Shown: positions 44,641-53,171, counted from the stretch's first letter. The stretch is DNA of 64,000 bases from Paenalcaligenes sp050487225 (GCF_050487225.1 NZ_JBKQGY010000001.1:1116001-1180000), one strand, 5' to 3'. Numbers and translations are program-made. Notes: generated by a model not told the origin, from the letters alone.

Positions 44641-45480
44641 GTGAGGGCATTCACAAATCTGTCACATCTTTTAAAATGGGGAATGCTTACAAAAGACCAC
44701 CCTCTTGCTCAGGCTTTACTAACTCAAATAGAGCCCTTAGTACCCCAAAAGCCTATAAGGCCTGTCGTACTACATCACGGCGATATGACGTATGTCGTCA
44801 AATTTGCGCGCAAAGAACCTGGCCGTAAGCTGCGCGAAGTAAGTAGTGCTTTGTGCTGTTCACTACTCTTTAAAGTATGGATCAACCCACGCCAACTACG
44901 CTTGGGCGGCATTGCCTACGAAGCCAAACGCTTAATAACGCTGAAACAACACGGCATTGCTGTGCCTGAAGTCTTGTTACTAACCCCTGAGTATTTGGTG
45001 ATGACACACACAGGCGAGTCCGTACAAAGCAGGCTGTCCCATTCACCTAAAAATGCTGAGCTATTACAAAGCGTGGTGGACTCTTTGGTTGAGTTACACA
45101 CCCGCCATCAATGGCACGGTGGTGCACAAATACGCAACCTTACTGTTAAAGACAACACAATTTACCGCATCGATTTTGAGGAAAACACCGGCAATGCTAT
45201 GCCGCTGCATCTAGCGCAAGCCTATGATGTGTTGCTTTGTTTTAACTCTTTACTGCACTACCTAAAAGACGATATAAAAATGGGCAGCGACTTATTAGCC
45301 TGTTATCTACGCAAAGCGCCAAACGCGCAGGTTTTGCAAGCACTACAACAAGTAAACCGCCACCTACAGCGATTACAACGCATCCTTCTACCACTTATGA
45401 CGCGCAAACTGCGCCAAGGCAAAGACGTACGCCGCACTGTATTTTTCGCACAAATACTGCAACAAGCGCTATCCCTCTAG
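44641..45480 (+). CDS. Kinase-fold protein related to BUD32/LPS kinases
   Basis: 279 residues from a GTG; an ATG at 44683 is an alternative start and would give 265. The protein has a protein-kinase-like fold: V-V-K-F-A-R with a candidate ATP lysine near 54, then Y-E-A-K-R-L, and the catalytic region W-H-G-G-A-Q-I-R-N-L followed by Y-R-I-D-F-E-E-N (metal-binding D-F-E). The usual catalytic aspartate of H-x-D is replaced, as in some BUD32-like and KdkA-like proteins. The substrate is unknown; lipid or LPS phosphorylation is an inference only. Confidence 0.65.
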   Translation: MRAFTNLSHLLKWGMLTKDHPLAQALLTQIEPLVPQKPIRPVVLHHGDMTYVVKFARKEPGRKLREVSSALCCSLLFKVWINPRQLRLGGIAYEAKRLITLKQHGIAVPEVLLLTPEYLVMTHTGESVQSRLSHSPKNAELLQSVVDSLVELHTRHQWHGGAQIRNLTVKDNTIYRIDFEENTGNAMPLHLAQAYDVLLCFNSLLHYLKDDIKMGSDLLACYLRKAPNAQVLQALQQVNRHLQRLQRILLPLMTRKLRQGKDVRRTVFFAQILQQALSL

Positions 45481-45533
45481 CCCCTCCTTCCTATACACTT
45501 AGCAGATCTTATTTATACTCAAAGTGAGTTTAT

Positions 45534-46556
45534 ATGTCTGTAGCGGCTTTTTTACGTTCACGGAACATTGAGTTCTCCCTGCAACGATACGGTATTCAAA
45601 CCCTGAATTACATGACCCTAGGGTTGTTCAGTTCGCTAGTTATTGGGTTGATTTTAAAGACCGTAGGCAATTGGATGGATTTACCTTGGCTGATAGAAGT
45701 AGGTGCCATGGCTCAATCCGGTATGGGTGCTGCTATTGGTGTAGGGATCGCCTACGGCTTGCAAGCACCGCCTATGGTGTTATTTGCCAGCGCTATTGTT
45801 GGCACTTTAGCCGTCAAAGTGGGCGGCGGCCCCGTGGGATGTTTTGTTGCCGTAGCAATTAGCACCGAGCTCAGCAAGCTGGTACATAAAAGCACGCCCA
45901 TAGATATTATTGCCACCCCAGCCAGTGCGCTGATCAGTGGCGCACTCATTGCATCATGGGTTGCTCCGTGGCTAGGCGATATGATGCGCACCACAGGCGA
46001 AACCATTGAATGGGCCATTACCCTGCAACCCTTCTTTATGAGCATCATTATTGCGGTAGTCATGGGCATTATCCTGACCAGCCCCATGTCTAGCGCCGCA
46101 CTCGCTATCTCGCTACAGCTAGGGGGATTAGCTGGCGGCGCTGCCACCATTGGTTGCTGCGCCCAAATGATAGGCTTTGCCGCAATGAGCTATAAAGAAA
46201 ACGGCACATCAGGCTTATTGGGTATTGGCTTAGGCACCAGCATGTTGCAGTTACCTAATATAGTACGCAACCCATTTATTTTGATCCCACCCGTTTTAGC
46301 ATCGGCTATTCTGGCCCCAATAGGCGCATTAGTTTTTGACATGCGCAATATTCCCACTGGTTCAGGAATGGGCACCAGTGGCTTGGTAGGTCAGGTAGGT
46401 ACATTAGAAGCAATGGGCTACAGCAGTTCGGTATGGGTATCCATCGCATTGCTGCACTTCATTTTACCTGCAGCGCTGTGCTTGTTGTTTGCCTGGGTAG
46501 GCAGGCGCTTAGGCTGGATTAAAGCAGGTGACTTAACACTGCACACAGATAAATAA
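45534..46556 (+). CDS. PTS_EIIC_2-type membrane protein
   Basis: 340 residues with about nine hydrophobic segments. The composition (many G-I-G and S-G-A-L-I-A patterns, V-G-G-G-P-V-G-C-F-V-A-V-A) matches the PTS_EIIC_2 membrane family. No IIA, IIB, HPr or EI gene is nearby, so a role in sugar phosphotransfer is doubtful; such solitary members have unknown substrates. A ribosome-binding site AAAGTGAG precedes the ATG. Confidence 0.75.
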   Translation: MSVAAFLRSRNIEFSLQRYGIQTLNYMTLGLFSSLVIGLILKTVGNWMDLPWLIEVGAMAQSGMGAAIGVGIAYGLQAPPMVLFASAIVGTLAVKVGGGPVGCFVAVAISTELSKLVHKSTPIDIIATPASALISGALIASWVAPWLGDMMRTTGETIEWAITLQPFFMSIIIAVVMGIILTSPMSSAALAISLQLGGLAGGAATIGCCAQMIGFAAMSYKENGTSGLLGIGLGTSMLQLPNIVRNPFILIPPVLASAILAPIGALVFDMRNIPTGSGMGTSGLVGQVGTLEAMGYSSSVWVSIALLHFILPAALCLLFAWVGRRLGWIKAGDLTLHTDK

Positions 46557-46582
46557 GTCACCCACTCTAGGCTGGCGTTGCG

Positions 46583-47404
46583 TTATTCGTCGCGACGCCA
46601 GTAGCTAGACACTTTTACTCGGGATGCATCCAAACCAAAGTGCTGCATCAAGGCCTCACGCACTGGCCCAACTTGGGAATACTCCACAGCACCCCACGCA
46701 AAACCTTCGCCTTGATTAGCTGCTGTCAACGATTGCACGGTAGAAAGTACTTTTTGACGCACAGCATCACCGTTAGGCTCCACTACCCAATGCACATCAA
46801 TATCCGCTGCACTAGATAAAGGCATACGGGCGTCATCATGATTGATCGCCACCACAACACTCACCTTGGTACCTTGCTTAAGCTCGCGTAGTCGGCGAGT
46901 GATGGCTGGCAAAGCGGTCTCATCACCAACTAAAACCTGCCAATCAAAAACAGTAGGGATCAACATAGAGCCACGCGGCCCTGCCATCAACAATCTATCG
47001 CCCTCTTTGGCCTGCTCTGCCCAAGTAGAAGCTACGCCTGTGCCATGCAACACAAAATCAATCACCATTTCGCAGCTTTGATTGTCATATGCCAGCGGCG
47101 TGTAATCGCGCATAACAGGCTTAGCTTGCCCTTCTTCAAACACCAAACCGCGCTCGCCCACATGCGGCACCGCCAACTCTTGCCCGGCTTGCTCTGAAAA
47201 CAGCAATTTGACGTGATCATCAAAGCCTGGGGAGTAAAAATCTTGCAGGTCATCACCCTTCAATGTGATACGCGCCATATGCGGTGTAGGTCTAGTAATA
47301 GACTTTACCCATGCACTGCGTACCTTAATAGGATGGATCTGTTTTTCTATGTGATACGATGATTCTTGCACAATAACTTTCCTTACAAATCGCAGCACAC
47401 ACAA
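46583..47404 (-). CDS. Siderophore-interacting protein (ferric-siderophore reductase, SIP family)
   Basis: 273 residues; the true start could be a few codons later. FAD-binding domain with R-D-Y-T-P-L-A (about 113-119), a nicotinamide-binding domain with V-G-D-E-T-A-L-P-A-I, G-E-G-F-A-W-G-A-V-E-Y and the C-terminal S-S-Y-W-R-R. ViuB/YqjH-like proteins release iron from siderophores by reduction. A Fur-box-like sequence lies just upstream. Transported siderophores would need the TonB system found at 33214-35549. Confidence 0.88.
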   Translation of the reverse strand: MCVLRFVRKVIVQESSYHIEKQIHPIKVRSAWVKSITRPTPHMARITLKGDDLQDFYSPGFDDHVKLLFSEQAGQELAVPHVGERGLVFEEGQAKPVMRDYTPLAYDNQSCEMVIDFVLHGTGVASTWAEQAKEGDRLLMAGPRGSMLIPTVFDWQVLVGDETALPAITRRLRELKQGTKVSVVVAINHDDARMPLSSAADIDVHWVVEPNGDAVRQKVLSTVQSLTAANQGEGFAWGAVEYSQVGPVREALMQHFGLDASRVKVSSYWRRDE

Positions 47405-47448
47405 TCTGCATGCTGCTGTCTCTTTCTAGTCCTTGATCGTGATCACAA

Positions 47449-47471
47449 ATAGTAAACTATTCTCATTCTCG
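47449..47471 (-). promoter_or_regulatory. Candidate Fur box upstream of the siderophore-interacting protein
   Basis: On the minus strand GAGAATGAGAATAGTTTACT approximates the tandem GATAAT hexamers of the Fur consensus (two hexamers with one mismatch each). It lies 45-67 bp before the annotated start and 36 bp before dtd on the other strand. Confidence 0.5.
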
Positions 47472-47506
47472 ACTCAAACTTACCCCTACTTTGCGGAGAC
47501 TCACTC

Positions 47507-47947
47507 ATGCTAGCGCTGGTACAACGCGTTAAGTCGGCCAGCGTCACTATCTCTGATACCGAGGTAGCCCGCATTCAAGCAGGCATGATGGTGTTAGTTT
47601 GCGCTGAACCCTCTGACACCCCAGAAACCGCAGATAACTTGCTCAATAAACTACTCAAATTGCGCATCTTCGATGACGAGGATGGCAAAATGAATCTTAG
47701 CTTGCAGCAAACTCAAGGCGGTCTCTTATTAGTGAGTCAGTTTACGCTTGCCGCAGACACGAGCCGAGGGAATCGCCCTAGCTTTATGCGCGCAGCGCCA
47801 CCTGAATTAGGACGCTTCCTTTTTACCTACTTGGTAGACAAAGCCAAAACCATGCATCACACCGTAGGTGCAGGCGTCTTTGGTGCCGACATGCAGGTAG
47901 CATTAGTCAATAACGGTCCCGTCACCCTTCCTTTGCATATTCAATAG
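47507..47947 (+). CDS. dtd: D-aminoacyl-tRNA deacylase
   Basis: 146 residues beginning M-L-A-L-V-Q-R-V-K-S-A-S-V. The active-site motifs L-V-S-Q-F-T-L (about 76-82) and N-N-G-P-V-T (about 134-139), which carries the cis Gly-Pro, are intact. It removes D-amino acids (and glycine from tRNA-Ala) from tRNA. Gene spacing of 11 bp to the HIT gene suggests one transcript. Confidence 0.96.
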   Translation: MLALVQRVKSASVTISDTEVARIQAGMMVLVCAEPSDTPETADNLLNKLLKLRIFDDEDGKMNLSLQQTQGGLLLVSQFTLAADTSRGNRPSFMRAAPPELGRFLFTYLVDKAKTMHHTVGAGVFGADMQVALVNNGPVTLPLHIQ

Positions 47948-47958
47948 GGCTTCCATTC

Positions 47959-48366
47959 ATGTTTACGTTACACCCCACACTGGCCGCAGACACACTAGAA
48001 ATTGGAGACCTGCCGCTGTGCAAAGTACTGCTCATGAATGATCAACACTACCCTTGGGTCATTCTGGTACCTAGGCAAGCTGATATACGCGAGACCTTTG
48101 ATCTTTCTAGCGCTGATCAACAACGCCTATGGGAAGAGACCAATCGCGTCGCGCAGCGTATGCACACCTACTACCAAGCCAGCAAAATGAATGTGGCCAC
48201 GCTGGGCAACATGGTCCCCCAACTGCACATGCATGTTATTGCTAGACACCACCAGGATCCTGCTTGGCCTAGCCCTGTGTGGGGCAAACAGCCTGCCCTG
48301 CCTTACCCACCCTCGAATCACCAAACCTTACTCGACACGCTGCGCAATCTTTTACTGAAATCATAA
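47959..48366 (+). CDS. HIT-like domain protein
   Basis: 135 residues of the histidine-triad superfamily: W-V-I-L-V-P-R near residue 31-37 and the motif L-H-M-H-V-I-A-R-H near 92-100 containing the histidines. The triad is spaced H-x-H-x3-R-H-H, a variant seen in the HIT-like beta-proteobacterial family next to dtd. Nucleotide hydrolase or transferase activity is likely but the substrate is unknown. Confidence 0.85.
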   Translation: MFTLHPTLAADTLEIGDLPLCKVLLMNDQHYPWVILVPRQADIRETFDLSSADQQRLWEETNRVAQRMHTYYQASKMNVATLGNMVPQLHMHVIARHHQDPAWPSPVWGKQPALPYPPSNHQTLLDTLRNLLLKS

Positions 48367-48749
48367 TTTTTTGCTGCATCGCAATAATAGATTCTGTAAT
48401 TATTTTTATAATCTCATAACTTTTTTTCCTGATTAGAGAAAAGAGCCACTTTATAAAAATTGCACAGAACCAGTGTCGTTTTAACGCTCTTCATACAGCG
48501 TAAGGACGCCTCACAACCGTAGAAGTTTGCTTGGCTTTCACAAAACCCATAAAATTCATTGATAACAACTAGTTATACAGGAAGCCTGCAACTTATCCGC
48601 ATCGCTTTTGTCTATGCTTTACGTTGTACCGGCATTGCCAAGGGTAGACCCGCTGTCTTCCCTTAATCATTCCTGTATATACTTTATTTTCTGTACTTTA
48701 GTCTCACCAAAACCGCTGTAAATTTACTAGGAAGCTTGGAGCTTTTTTC
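48367..48749. other. Gene-free stretch before the FMN glutamate-synthase-like gene
   Basis: 383 bp, AT-rich at the left. No ORF, tRNA or clear hairpin is seen. A TTGGAGC ribosome-binding site lies just before the next ATG, and the promoter of that gene must be within this stretch. Confidence 0.5.
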
Positions 48750-50480
48750 ATGCATCGCTTACTGACGCGCTACACCGCCCTTTACGTCGTATTCCTGGGC
48801 ACCGTCGTGTTCACTATTTTGTCTATCACCAATACGGCATGGTGGCTTATTTTGGCCCTGCCTTTTATTGGTCTATCTATCCTAGGTCTAGTCGACCTAA
48901 AACAAACGCGTCACGCCATCCGCAGAAACTATCCTGTGATTGGTAACTTGCGCTTCCTATTCGAATTCATCCGTCCAGAAATCCGCCAGTACTTTATTGA
49001 GGGTGACAACCAAGAGTCACCTTTCTCTCGTGCTGAACGCTCTCTGGTGTACCAACGTGCCAAGCAACAAGAAGATAAGTTGCCCTTTGGTACGCAACAA
49101 GAAATCTACGGCAGCGGCTACGAGTGGATTAACCACTCCATGCAACCCTGTCAGATCGCAGACAGCAACTTCCGCACACTGGTGGGCGGCCCTGATTGCA
49201 CCAAACCCTACTCCATGTCGGTATTTAATATCTCTGCCATGAGTTTTGGGGCGCTATCTGCCAACGCCGTGATGGCACTGAACAAAGGTGCCGTGATTGG
49301 TAACTTTGCTCACGACACAGGTGAAGGTGGTATCAGCCGTTACCACACCATGTACGGCGGTGACTTAGTATGGAACATTGGTTCTGGCTACTTTGGCTGT
49401 AGGGACGACAAAGGCAATTTCTCGCCAGAGCGTTTTGCCGAGCGTGCTCGCCAAGACAACGTCAAAATGATTGAGATTAAGCTGTCTCAAGGTGCTAAAC
49501 CTGGTCAAGGCGGTATTTTGCCTGGCGCTAAGGTTACCCCCGAGATTGCTGCTGCACGTGAAGTACCGGTATGGCAAGATTGCTTGTCACCAGCCAAACA
49601 TAGCGCCTTCTCTACACCTATTGAACTGCTAGAGTTCGTCGCTAAACTGCGCGAACTGTCAGGCGGTAAACCTGTGGGCTTTAAGCTGACGATTGGCCAC
49701 CCATGGGAATGGTTTGCTATTGCTAAAGCCATGCTAAAAACAGGCATCACCCCTGACTTCATCGTGGTTGACGGAGCAGAAGGCGGTACAGGTGCTGCAC
49801 CCGTAGAGTTTATTGACCACGTAGGTACGCCGCTGCGCGAATCCCTGCGTTTGGTACACAACACGCTGGTAGGTATTGGTCTGCGTGAACGTATCCGTAT
49901 TGGTGCATCCGGCAAGATCATCAGTGCCTTTGATATGGCTCGTATCATGTCCCTGGGTGCTGACTGGTGTAACAGTGCCCGTGGCTTTATGTTTGCGATT
50001 GGCTGTATCCAAGCCCTAACCTGCCACACTGGTCGTTGCCCAGTGGGTGTGACTACCCAAGATCCACGCAGACAAGAAGCGCTGGTGGTATCTGATAAAT
50101 CACGCCGTGCCGCTAACTACCATAACAACACACTGAAAGCGTTGGCAGACTTGCTGAAAGCCGCTGGTTTGCACCACCCTAACGAACTACGCCCGCACCA
50201 CATTGCTAAGCGTATTCCTAACGGTGAGATTCGCGTGTTGTCCGCCATGTTCCCGGACCTAGAAAAAGGCGAGCTGCTAGAAGGCAATTACCGACAAACT
50301 ATTTTCCGTGTGGGTTGGCCTATGGCCCAAGCCGAGTCCTTTGAGCCCCTGTACAGCTTGAGTGCTGCATTGTCCGGCCTAGGTACAAAGCACCGCCCTG
50401 CTAGCATGAATAGCAACGCAGAAGGCCCAACAGTAAAGCCTAGAGATGTAGACGATAGCGCTAAAACTGAACAAGCCTAA
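48750..50480 (+). CDS. FMN-binding glutamate-synthase-like protein (GltB domain)
   Basis: 576 residues. Two N-terminal membrane helices (about 10-50) are followed by the FMN-binding domain of glutamate synthase: F-N-I-S-A-M-S-F-G-A-L-S, K-P-G-Q-G-G-I-L-P-G-A-K-V, D-G-A-E-G-G-T-G-A-A-P, and the C-x4-C-P-V-G-V segment with cysteines of a [3Fe-4S]-like site. The amidotransferase domain is missing, so it does not use glutamine as GltB does. The physiological reaction is not known. Ends at a strong terminator before tRNA-Met. Confidence 0.88.
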   Translation: MHRLLTRYTALYVVFLGTVVFTILSITNTAWWLILALPFIGLSILGLVDLKQTRHAIRRNYPVIGNLRFLFEFIRPEIRQYFIEGDNQESPFSRAERSLVYQRAKQQEDKLPFGTQQEIYGSGYEWINHSMQPCQIADSNFRTLVGGPDCTKPYSMSVFNISAMSFGALSANAVMALNKGAVIGNFAHDTGEGGISRYHTMYGGDLVWNIGSGYFGCRDDKGNFSPERFAERARQDNVKMIEIKLSQGAKPGQGGILPGAKVTPEIAAAREVPVWQDCLSPAKHSAFSTPIELLEFVAKLRELSGGKPVGFKLTIGHPWEWFAIAKAMLKTGITPDFIVVDGAEGGTGAAPVEFIDHVGTPLRESLRLVHNTLVGIGLRERIRIGASGKIISAFDMARIMSLGADWCNSARGFMFAIGCIQALTCHTGRCPVGVTTQDPRRQEALVVSDKSRRAANYHNNTLKALADLLKAAGLHHPNELRPHHIAKRIPNGEIRVLSAMFPDLEKGELLEGNYRQTIFRVGWPMAQAESFEPLYSLSAALSGLGTKHRPASMNSNAEGPTVKPRDVDDSAKTEQA

Positions 50481-50486
50481 GCAGTC

Positions 50487-50523
50487 AAAAAGCCCCTTCA
50501 CCTAATCGAAGGGGCTTTTTTTA
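50487..50523 (+). terminator. Rho-independent terminator after the GltB-like gene
   Basis: A run, AAGCCCCTTC / GAAGGGGCTT stem with a short loop, then a T run, just after the stop codon. Confidence 0.9.
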
Positions 50524-50602
50524 TATCTTTTTTCATCTTTTGTAATATTTCTTCAAAAAGTGCTTGCCAAGATGAAAGTCATGGTGCTATATTAACGTTC
50601 TT

Positions 50603-50679
50603 GGCTCATTAGCTCAGCCGGTTAGAGCGACGGAATCATAATCCGCAGGTCCCCTGTTCGAATCAGGGATGAGCCACCA
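50603..50679 (+). tRNA. tRNA-Met (CAU), prophage integration target
   Basis: 77 nt with encoded CCA. Acceptor GGCTCAT/ATGAGCC, D arm AGCTCAGCCGGTTAGAGC, anticodon loop A-T-C-A-T-A-A (CAU) and T loop GTTCGAATC. A CAU anticodon can also be tRNA-Ile2 after lysidine modification; elongator Met is preferred by overall likeness. The 3' 47 nt lie inside the left 51-bp attachment repeat, and the tRNA is intact after integration. Confidence 0.95.
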
Positions 50680-50683
50680 AGAT
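50633..50683 (+). repeat. attL (51-bp direct repeat, left copy)
   Basis: The repeat begins GAATCATAATCC in the tRNA-Met anticodon stem and runs through the 3' end, CCA and AAGAT. It is identical to 61610-61660. The next base differs (T here, A at the right copy). Confidence 0.95.
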
Positions 50684-50706
50684 TACCCTGTTAAATCAGG
50701 ACATTA

Positions 50707-50731
50707 AAGCCACCCTTGAGGTGGCTTTTTT
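50707..50731 (+). terminator. Terminator inside the left end of the prophage
   Basis: AAGCCACC / GGTGGCTT stem and T run, 27 bp after the tRNA. A sequence sharing about 21 identical bases (GTGGCTTTTTTGTTTTCTGCA) lies outside the right end of the prophage at 61745-61765. Confidence 0.82.
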
Positions 50732-50748
50732 GTTTTCTGCACTTTGAG

Positions 50749-50766
50749 TGTCAACTAAACGTCAAC
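50749..50766 (+). promoter_or_regulatory. Candidate integrase arm sites, left
   Basis: Two direct repeats TGTCAAC (50749-50755) and CGTCAAC (50760-50766), start to start 11 bp. The same pair with the same 11-bp spacing occurs near the right end (61497-61514). Paired arm-type sites inside both ends are expected for tyrosine integrases. Confidence 0.5.
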
Positions 50767-50935
50767 ATATGATTGAATAACAGTTAAGTAGGGAAATATA
50801 CCTCTCAGCATCCCTGATCCCCGAGCTCCTTAACGCCATGAGAGGAATACTCCATAAGGCCTGTCAATTATTACGGCTCTGTCGTATCATCAATCTTACT
50901 GACTTGCTCAAAATCTTATTTAAATGGAAAGGCAT

Positions 50936-51112
50936 ATGGATAACAGCTTTGTAGTTGGTGATATCGTAAAGTTAAAGTCTGGCGGTCCTGAAATGACAGT
51001 TAAAATCGTGTCAGAAGAACATCAGATTTACACTTGCCAATGGTTTGCAGGAAAAAAACTTGAACAAGGCCAATTCCCCGGTGATTCACTTGTAGAAGTA
51101 ACGACCACATGA
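50936..51112 (+). CDS. YodC-like (DUF2158) small protein
   Basis: 58 residues from the ATG at 50936, preceded by GGAAAGG; an ATG 12 bp earlier is rejected for lack of a site. F-V-V-G-D-I-V-K-L-K-S-G-G-P-E-M-T-V is the DUF2158 signature, and the later Y-T-C-Q-W-F fits too. The family forms small SH3-like barrels; function unknown. It overlaps the next gene by 4 bp and is probably prophage cargo, transcribed away from the tRNA. Confidence 0.82.
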   Translation: MDNSFVVGDIVKLKSGGPEMTVKIVSEEHQIYTCQWFAGKKLEQGQFPGDSLVEVTTT

Positions 51113-51375
51113 CACCCGAGAAAGTTGCTTTCTGGATGTTGTCCGAGGCTGAAAAGCACGGCTGTATCTACCAAGACGACGTTGTTGATTACCTAGTTAA
51201 ATCTAACGCTACAACATTACTTCGTGAAAATAGCGAAGGAAATTTAGTTCTTGGGCTAGCCACATTGAATGCTTTTAAAAAAATAACTGAGACAACAGTT
51301 GTCTGGGTAAAGCCTGATCGTTATTGGCGATTTCGTGTTGCTGAAGATGAACCAGGTAGAGAAGCTCGCGGATAG
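51109..51375 (+). CDS. DUF6953-like small protein
   Basis: 88 residues, starting M-T-P-E-K-V-A-F-W-M-L. The pattern (G-C-I-Y-Q-D-D-V-V near 19-27, L-N-A-F-K-K-I-T, V-V-W-V-K-P-D-R-Y-W-R-F-R) fits the DUF6953 family. No membrane helix is seen. ATGA overlap with the YodC-like gene points to co-translation. Ends 4 bp before the convergent integrase stop. Function unknown; a defence or regulatory role is speculation. Confidence 0.75.
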   Translation: MTPEKVAFWMLSEAEKHGCIYQDDVVDYLVKSNATTLLRENSEGNLVLGLATLNAFKKITETTVVWVKPDRYWRFRVAEDEPGREARG

Positions 51376-51379
51376 TCAG

Positions 51380-52381
51380 CTATAAAGCACAAACCAGAGG
51401 GTTGAGCACTCTAACTGAATCCAAGTGATCTGGCGCAAGGTGCGCATACCTCATCGTAGTCTTTAAGTCCTGATGACCCAAGATTCGCTGTAGTGTCAAA
51501 ATATTGCCTCCATTGATCATGAAATGGCTAGCAAAGGTATGACGCAACACATGAGTCAACTGCCCTAGAGGCAACTGAATATTAGCCCTCTCTATCGCTT
51601 CCTTGAATGCCCCTGTACACCTCATAAAAATAGCACCCATATTTCGGTACTCTGCATGATGAGCAAAAATCTCGTCCTGCATTTCCTGACTAATAGGAAC
51701 TGCTCTTGCTTTACCTGTTTTCGTCCGTGCAAACTGAATTAATCTCTGTCGGACTTGCTGCGGTTGCAGTTGCTCTGACTCGCTCCACCTCGCACCAGTA
51801 GCAAGACAAATACGTGACACTAGATCGACATGCGGGTTAGTAGATTTTCTCAACTCAACGAGGAGCACTGCTATCTGCTCTCTAGTCAAGTAAGATAGTT
51901 CATTTTCTTGTACTTTGAACTGTCGCAAGTCTTTCAACGGGTTATCTCGTTTCCAGACCTTAAGCCTTATCAACTCGTTGAACATAGCTCTCACATAGGC
52001 ATGTTCACGGTTCACAGTATTCAACGAAATACCCGCATCTAAGCGCTGCGTACGGTAAGCAGCAAAACTCTGCGCATTGAACTCACTAGCGACAGGATTC
52101 TTTAGAGCAACAATTGCAGCTTTGATTCGCTTATAAGTATCTTCTGCCGCACGCAGCTCTTTACCATGATGATCAAACCAAATAGTGGCCAACTCATCCA
52201 ATCGCCTCAAGTCTTTCTTTTCAGGCATCCAATCTGCCTGACTATTGGCGTTAGACTTAACCCATACCTCCCAATTTTTGGCCTCTGCCTGAGTGCGGAA
52301 CGTCTTTCGCATACGCCTCGCACCTCGGCCACCTGGTTGGATATCAACCAACCATCCTCCTTCAGTCTTTCGTATCGCCAT
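51380..52381 (-). CDS. int: Tyrosine-type site-specific integrase
   Basis: 333 residues from the ATG at 52381; two upstream starts (52393, 52453) lie inside the preceding gene. Arm-binding N-terminal domain (about 1-55), SAM-like core-binding domain (60-150) and catalytic domain with R198 (G-A-R-W-S-E), K221, H277-x-x-R280 (H-V-L-R-H-T-F-A-S-H), H303 (G-H-Q-D-L) and the nucleophile Y312. The full set is present, so the enzyme should be active. It inserts the element into the tRNA-Met gene. The 20-bp overlap with the upstream regulator gene implies one transcript. Confidence 0.92.
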   Translation of the reverse strand: MAIRKTEGGWLVDIQPGGRGARRMRKTFRTQAEAKNWEVWVKSNANSQADWMPEKKDLRRLDELATIWFDHHGKELRAAEDTYKRIKAAIVALKNPVASEFNAQSFAAYRTQRLDAGISLNTVNREHAYVRAMFNELIRLKVWKRDNPLKDLRQFKVQENELSYLTREQIAVLLVELRKSTNPHVDLVSRICLATGARWSESEQLQPQQVRQRLIQFARTKTGKARAVPISQEMQDEIFAHHAEYRNMGAIFMRCTGAFKEAIERANIQLPLGQLTHVLRHTFASHFMINGGNILTLQRILGHQDLKTTMRYAHLAPDHLDSVRVLNPLVCAL

Positions 52382-53117
52382 TCTGTATTTCATAGAAAAG
52401 ATAAAACGGATTTTGGTGAGCTGTCCTTGGGTCTTCCCCCAAGACAGGATCACCTCTTTTCGCTGACTTCTCCTGCCTCATGAGTAATTTTTTATGTTGC
52501 TCGCGGTGGCTTTCACGTTCATTCCAAAGCTCCATTAATAAGCGGTATGACTCAGTATCCGAGTGCTTATAGGCCAAACCAGCAATGGCTCCCTCCCAGT
52601 AATGAGTAAACGGCCGCGTACGCTCAATAAGATCAATCGGGTCATCAAACCCAATTTTCTCGACCCCTTCGTCGTTAAACAATTGTTCATTTAAAGCGAT
52701 AGATGCTCGAAAGTAATTTATGGAGCATTGATCTCTCACATGAGCTCTTTCTGGGTATGTTGTTGCTGTATCAGGAGCTACGTGCCCATTTGCTGCATCC
52801 GTTACACCTGTCATCACCCAAAACGCATGATGCGGCCATTGCTGCCCGATTGCCCCCAAAATATCTGTGGTCGGTCGCTGTTTGCGCTCAAAAACTTTTC
52901 GCCAACGATCTGCTGAAATTCCTGTTTGCTCAGCCAGAACCTTCCAAAACCCCCTGCTTCCCTGTAAGACACTCAGCATCTCCTCTGCACTATTGCTAGC
53001 TGGCAATAGCCTTTCCAGCAACGAGGATCTCACTTCACGCGCCTTTACGGACTCTCGGCGAGTCATTTGGTCTTTGATCAGTAACACAACGCGATCATCA
53101 ATAGTCGAACTTGACAT
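52362..53117 (-). CDS. Phage regulator with an HTH-like N-terminal region (repressor candidate)
   Basis: 251 residues from the ATG at 53117; longer frames upstream lack support. A helix-turn-helix-like region at about 52-85 (V-L-A-E-Q-T-G-I-S-A-D-R-W-R-K-V-F) is followed by P-T-T-D-I-L-G-A-I and W-P-H-H-A-F-W-V-M-T-G-V-T-D, a layout seen in beta-proteobacterial phage regulators. No catalytic domain is visible. It is divergent from the small HTH gene across a near-perfect dyad, the arrangement of a lysogeny switch. I infer it is the repressor; it could instead be an activator. Confidence 0.7.
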   Translation of the reverse strand: MSSSTIDDRVVLLIKDQMTRRESVKAREVRSSLLERLLPASNSAEEMLSVLQGSRGFWKVLAEQTGISADRWRKVFERKQRPTTDILGAIGQQWPHHAFWVMTGVTDAANGHVAPDTATTYPERAHVRDQCSINYFRASIALNEQLFNDEGVEKIGFDDPIDLIERTRPFTHYWEGAIAGLAYKHSDTESYRLLMELWNERESHREQHKKLLMRQEKSAKRGDPVLGEDPRTAHQNPFYLFYEIQNGDTKD

Positions 53118-53140
53118 ATGCAGTAAACCTACCGATAATT

Positions 53141-53171
53141 TTCCTTGTTGGATATATTTTCCAATAAGGAA
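53141..53171. promoter_or_regulatory. Dyad operator between regulator and early gene
   Basis: 12-bp arms TTCCTTGTTGGA / TCCAATAAGGAA with 7 bp between them; only one position does not pair. It sits in the 126-bp divergent gap, 24 bp from the regulator start and 73 bp from the start of the HTH gene. Confidence 0.65.

Noticed and set aside
45534..46556. Complete sugar phosphotransferase system
   Set aside because: Only an EIIC_2-like membrane protein is here. No EIIA, EIIB, HPr or EI gene is nearby.
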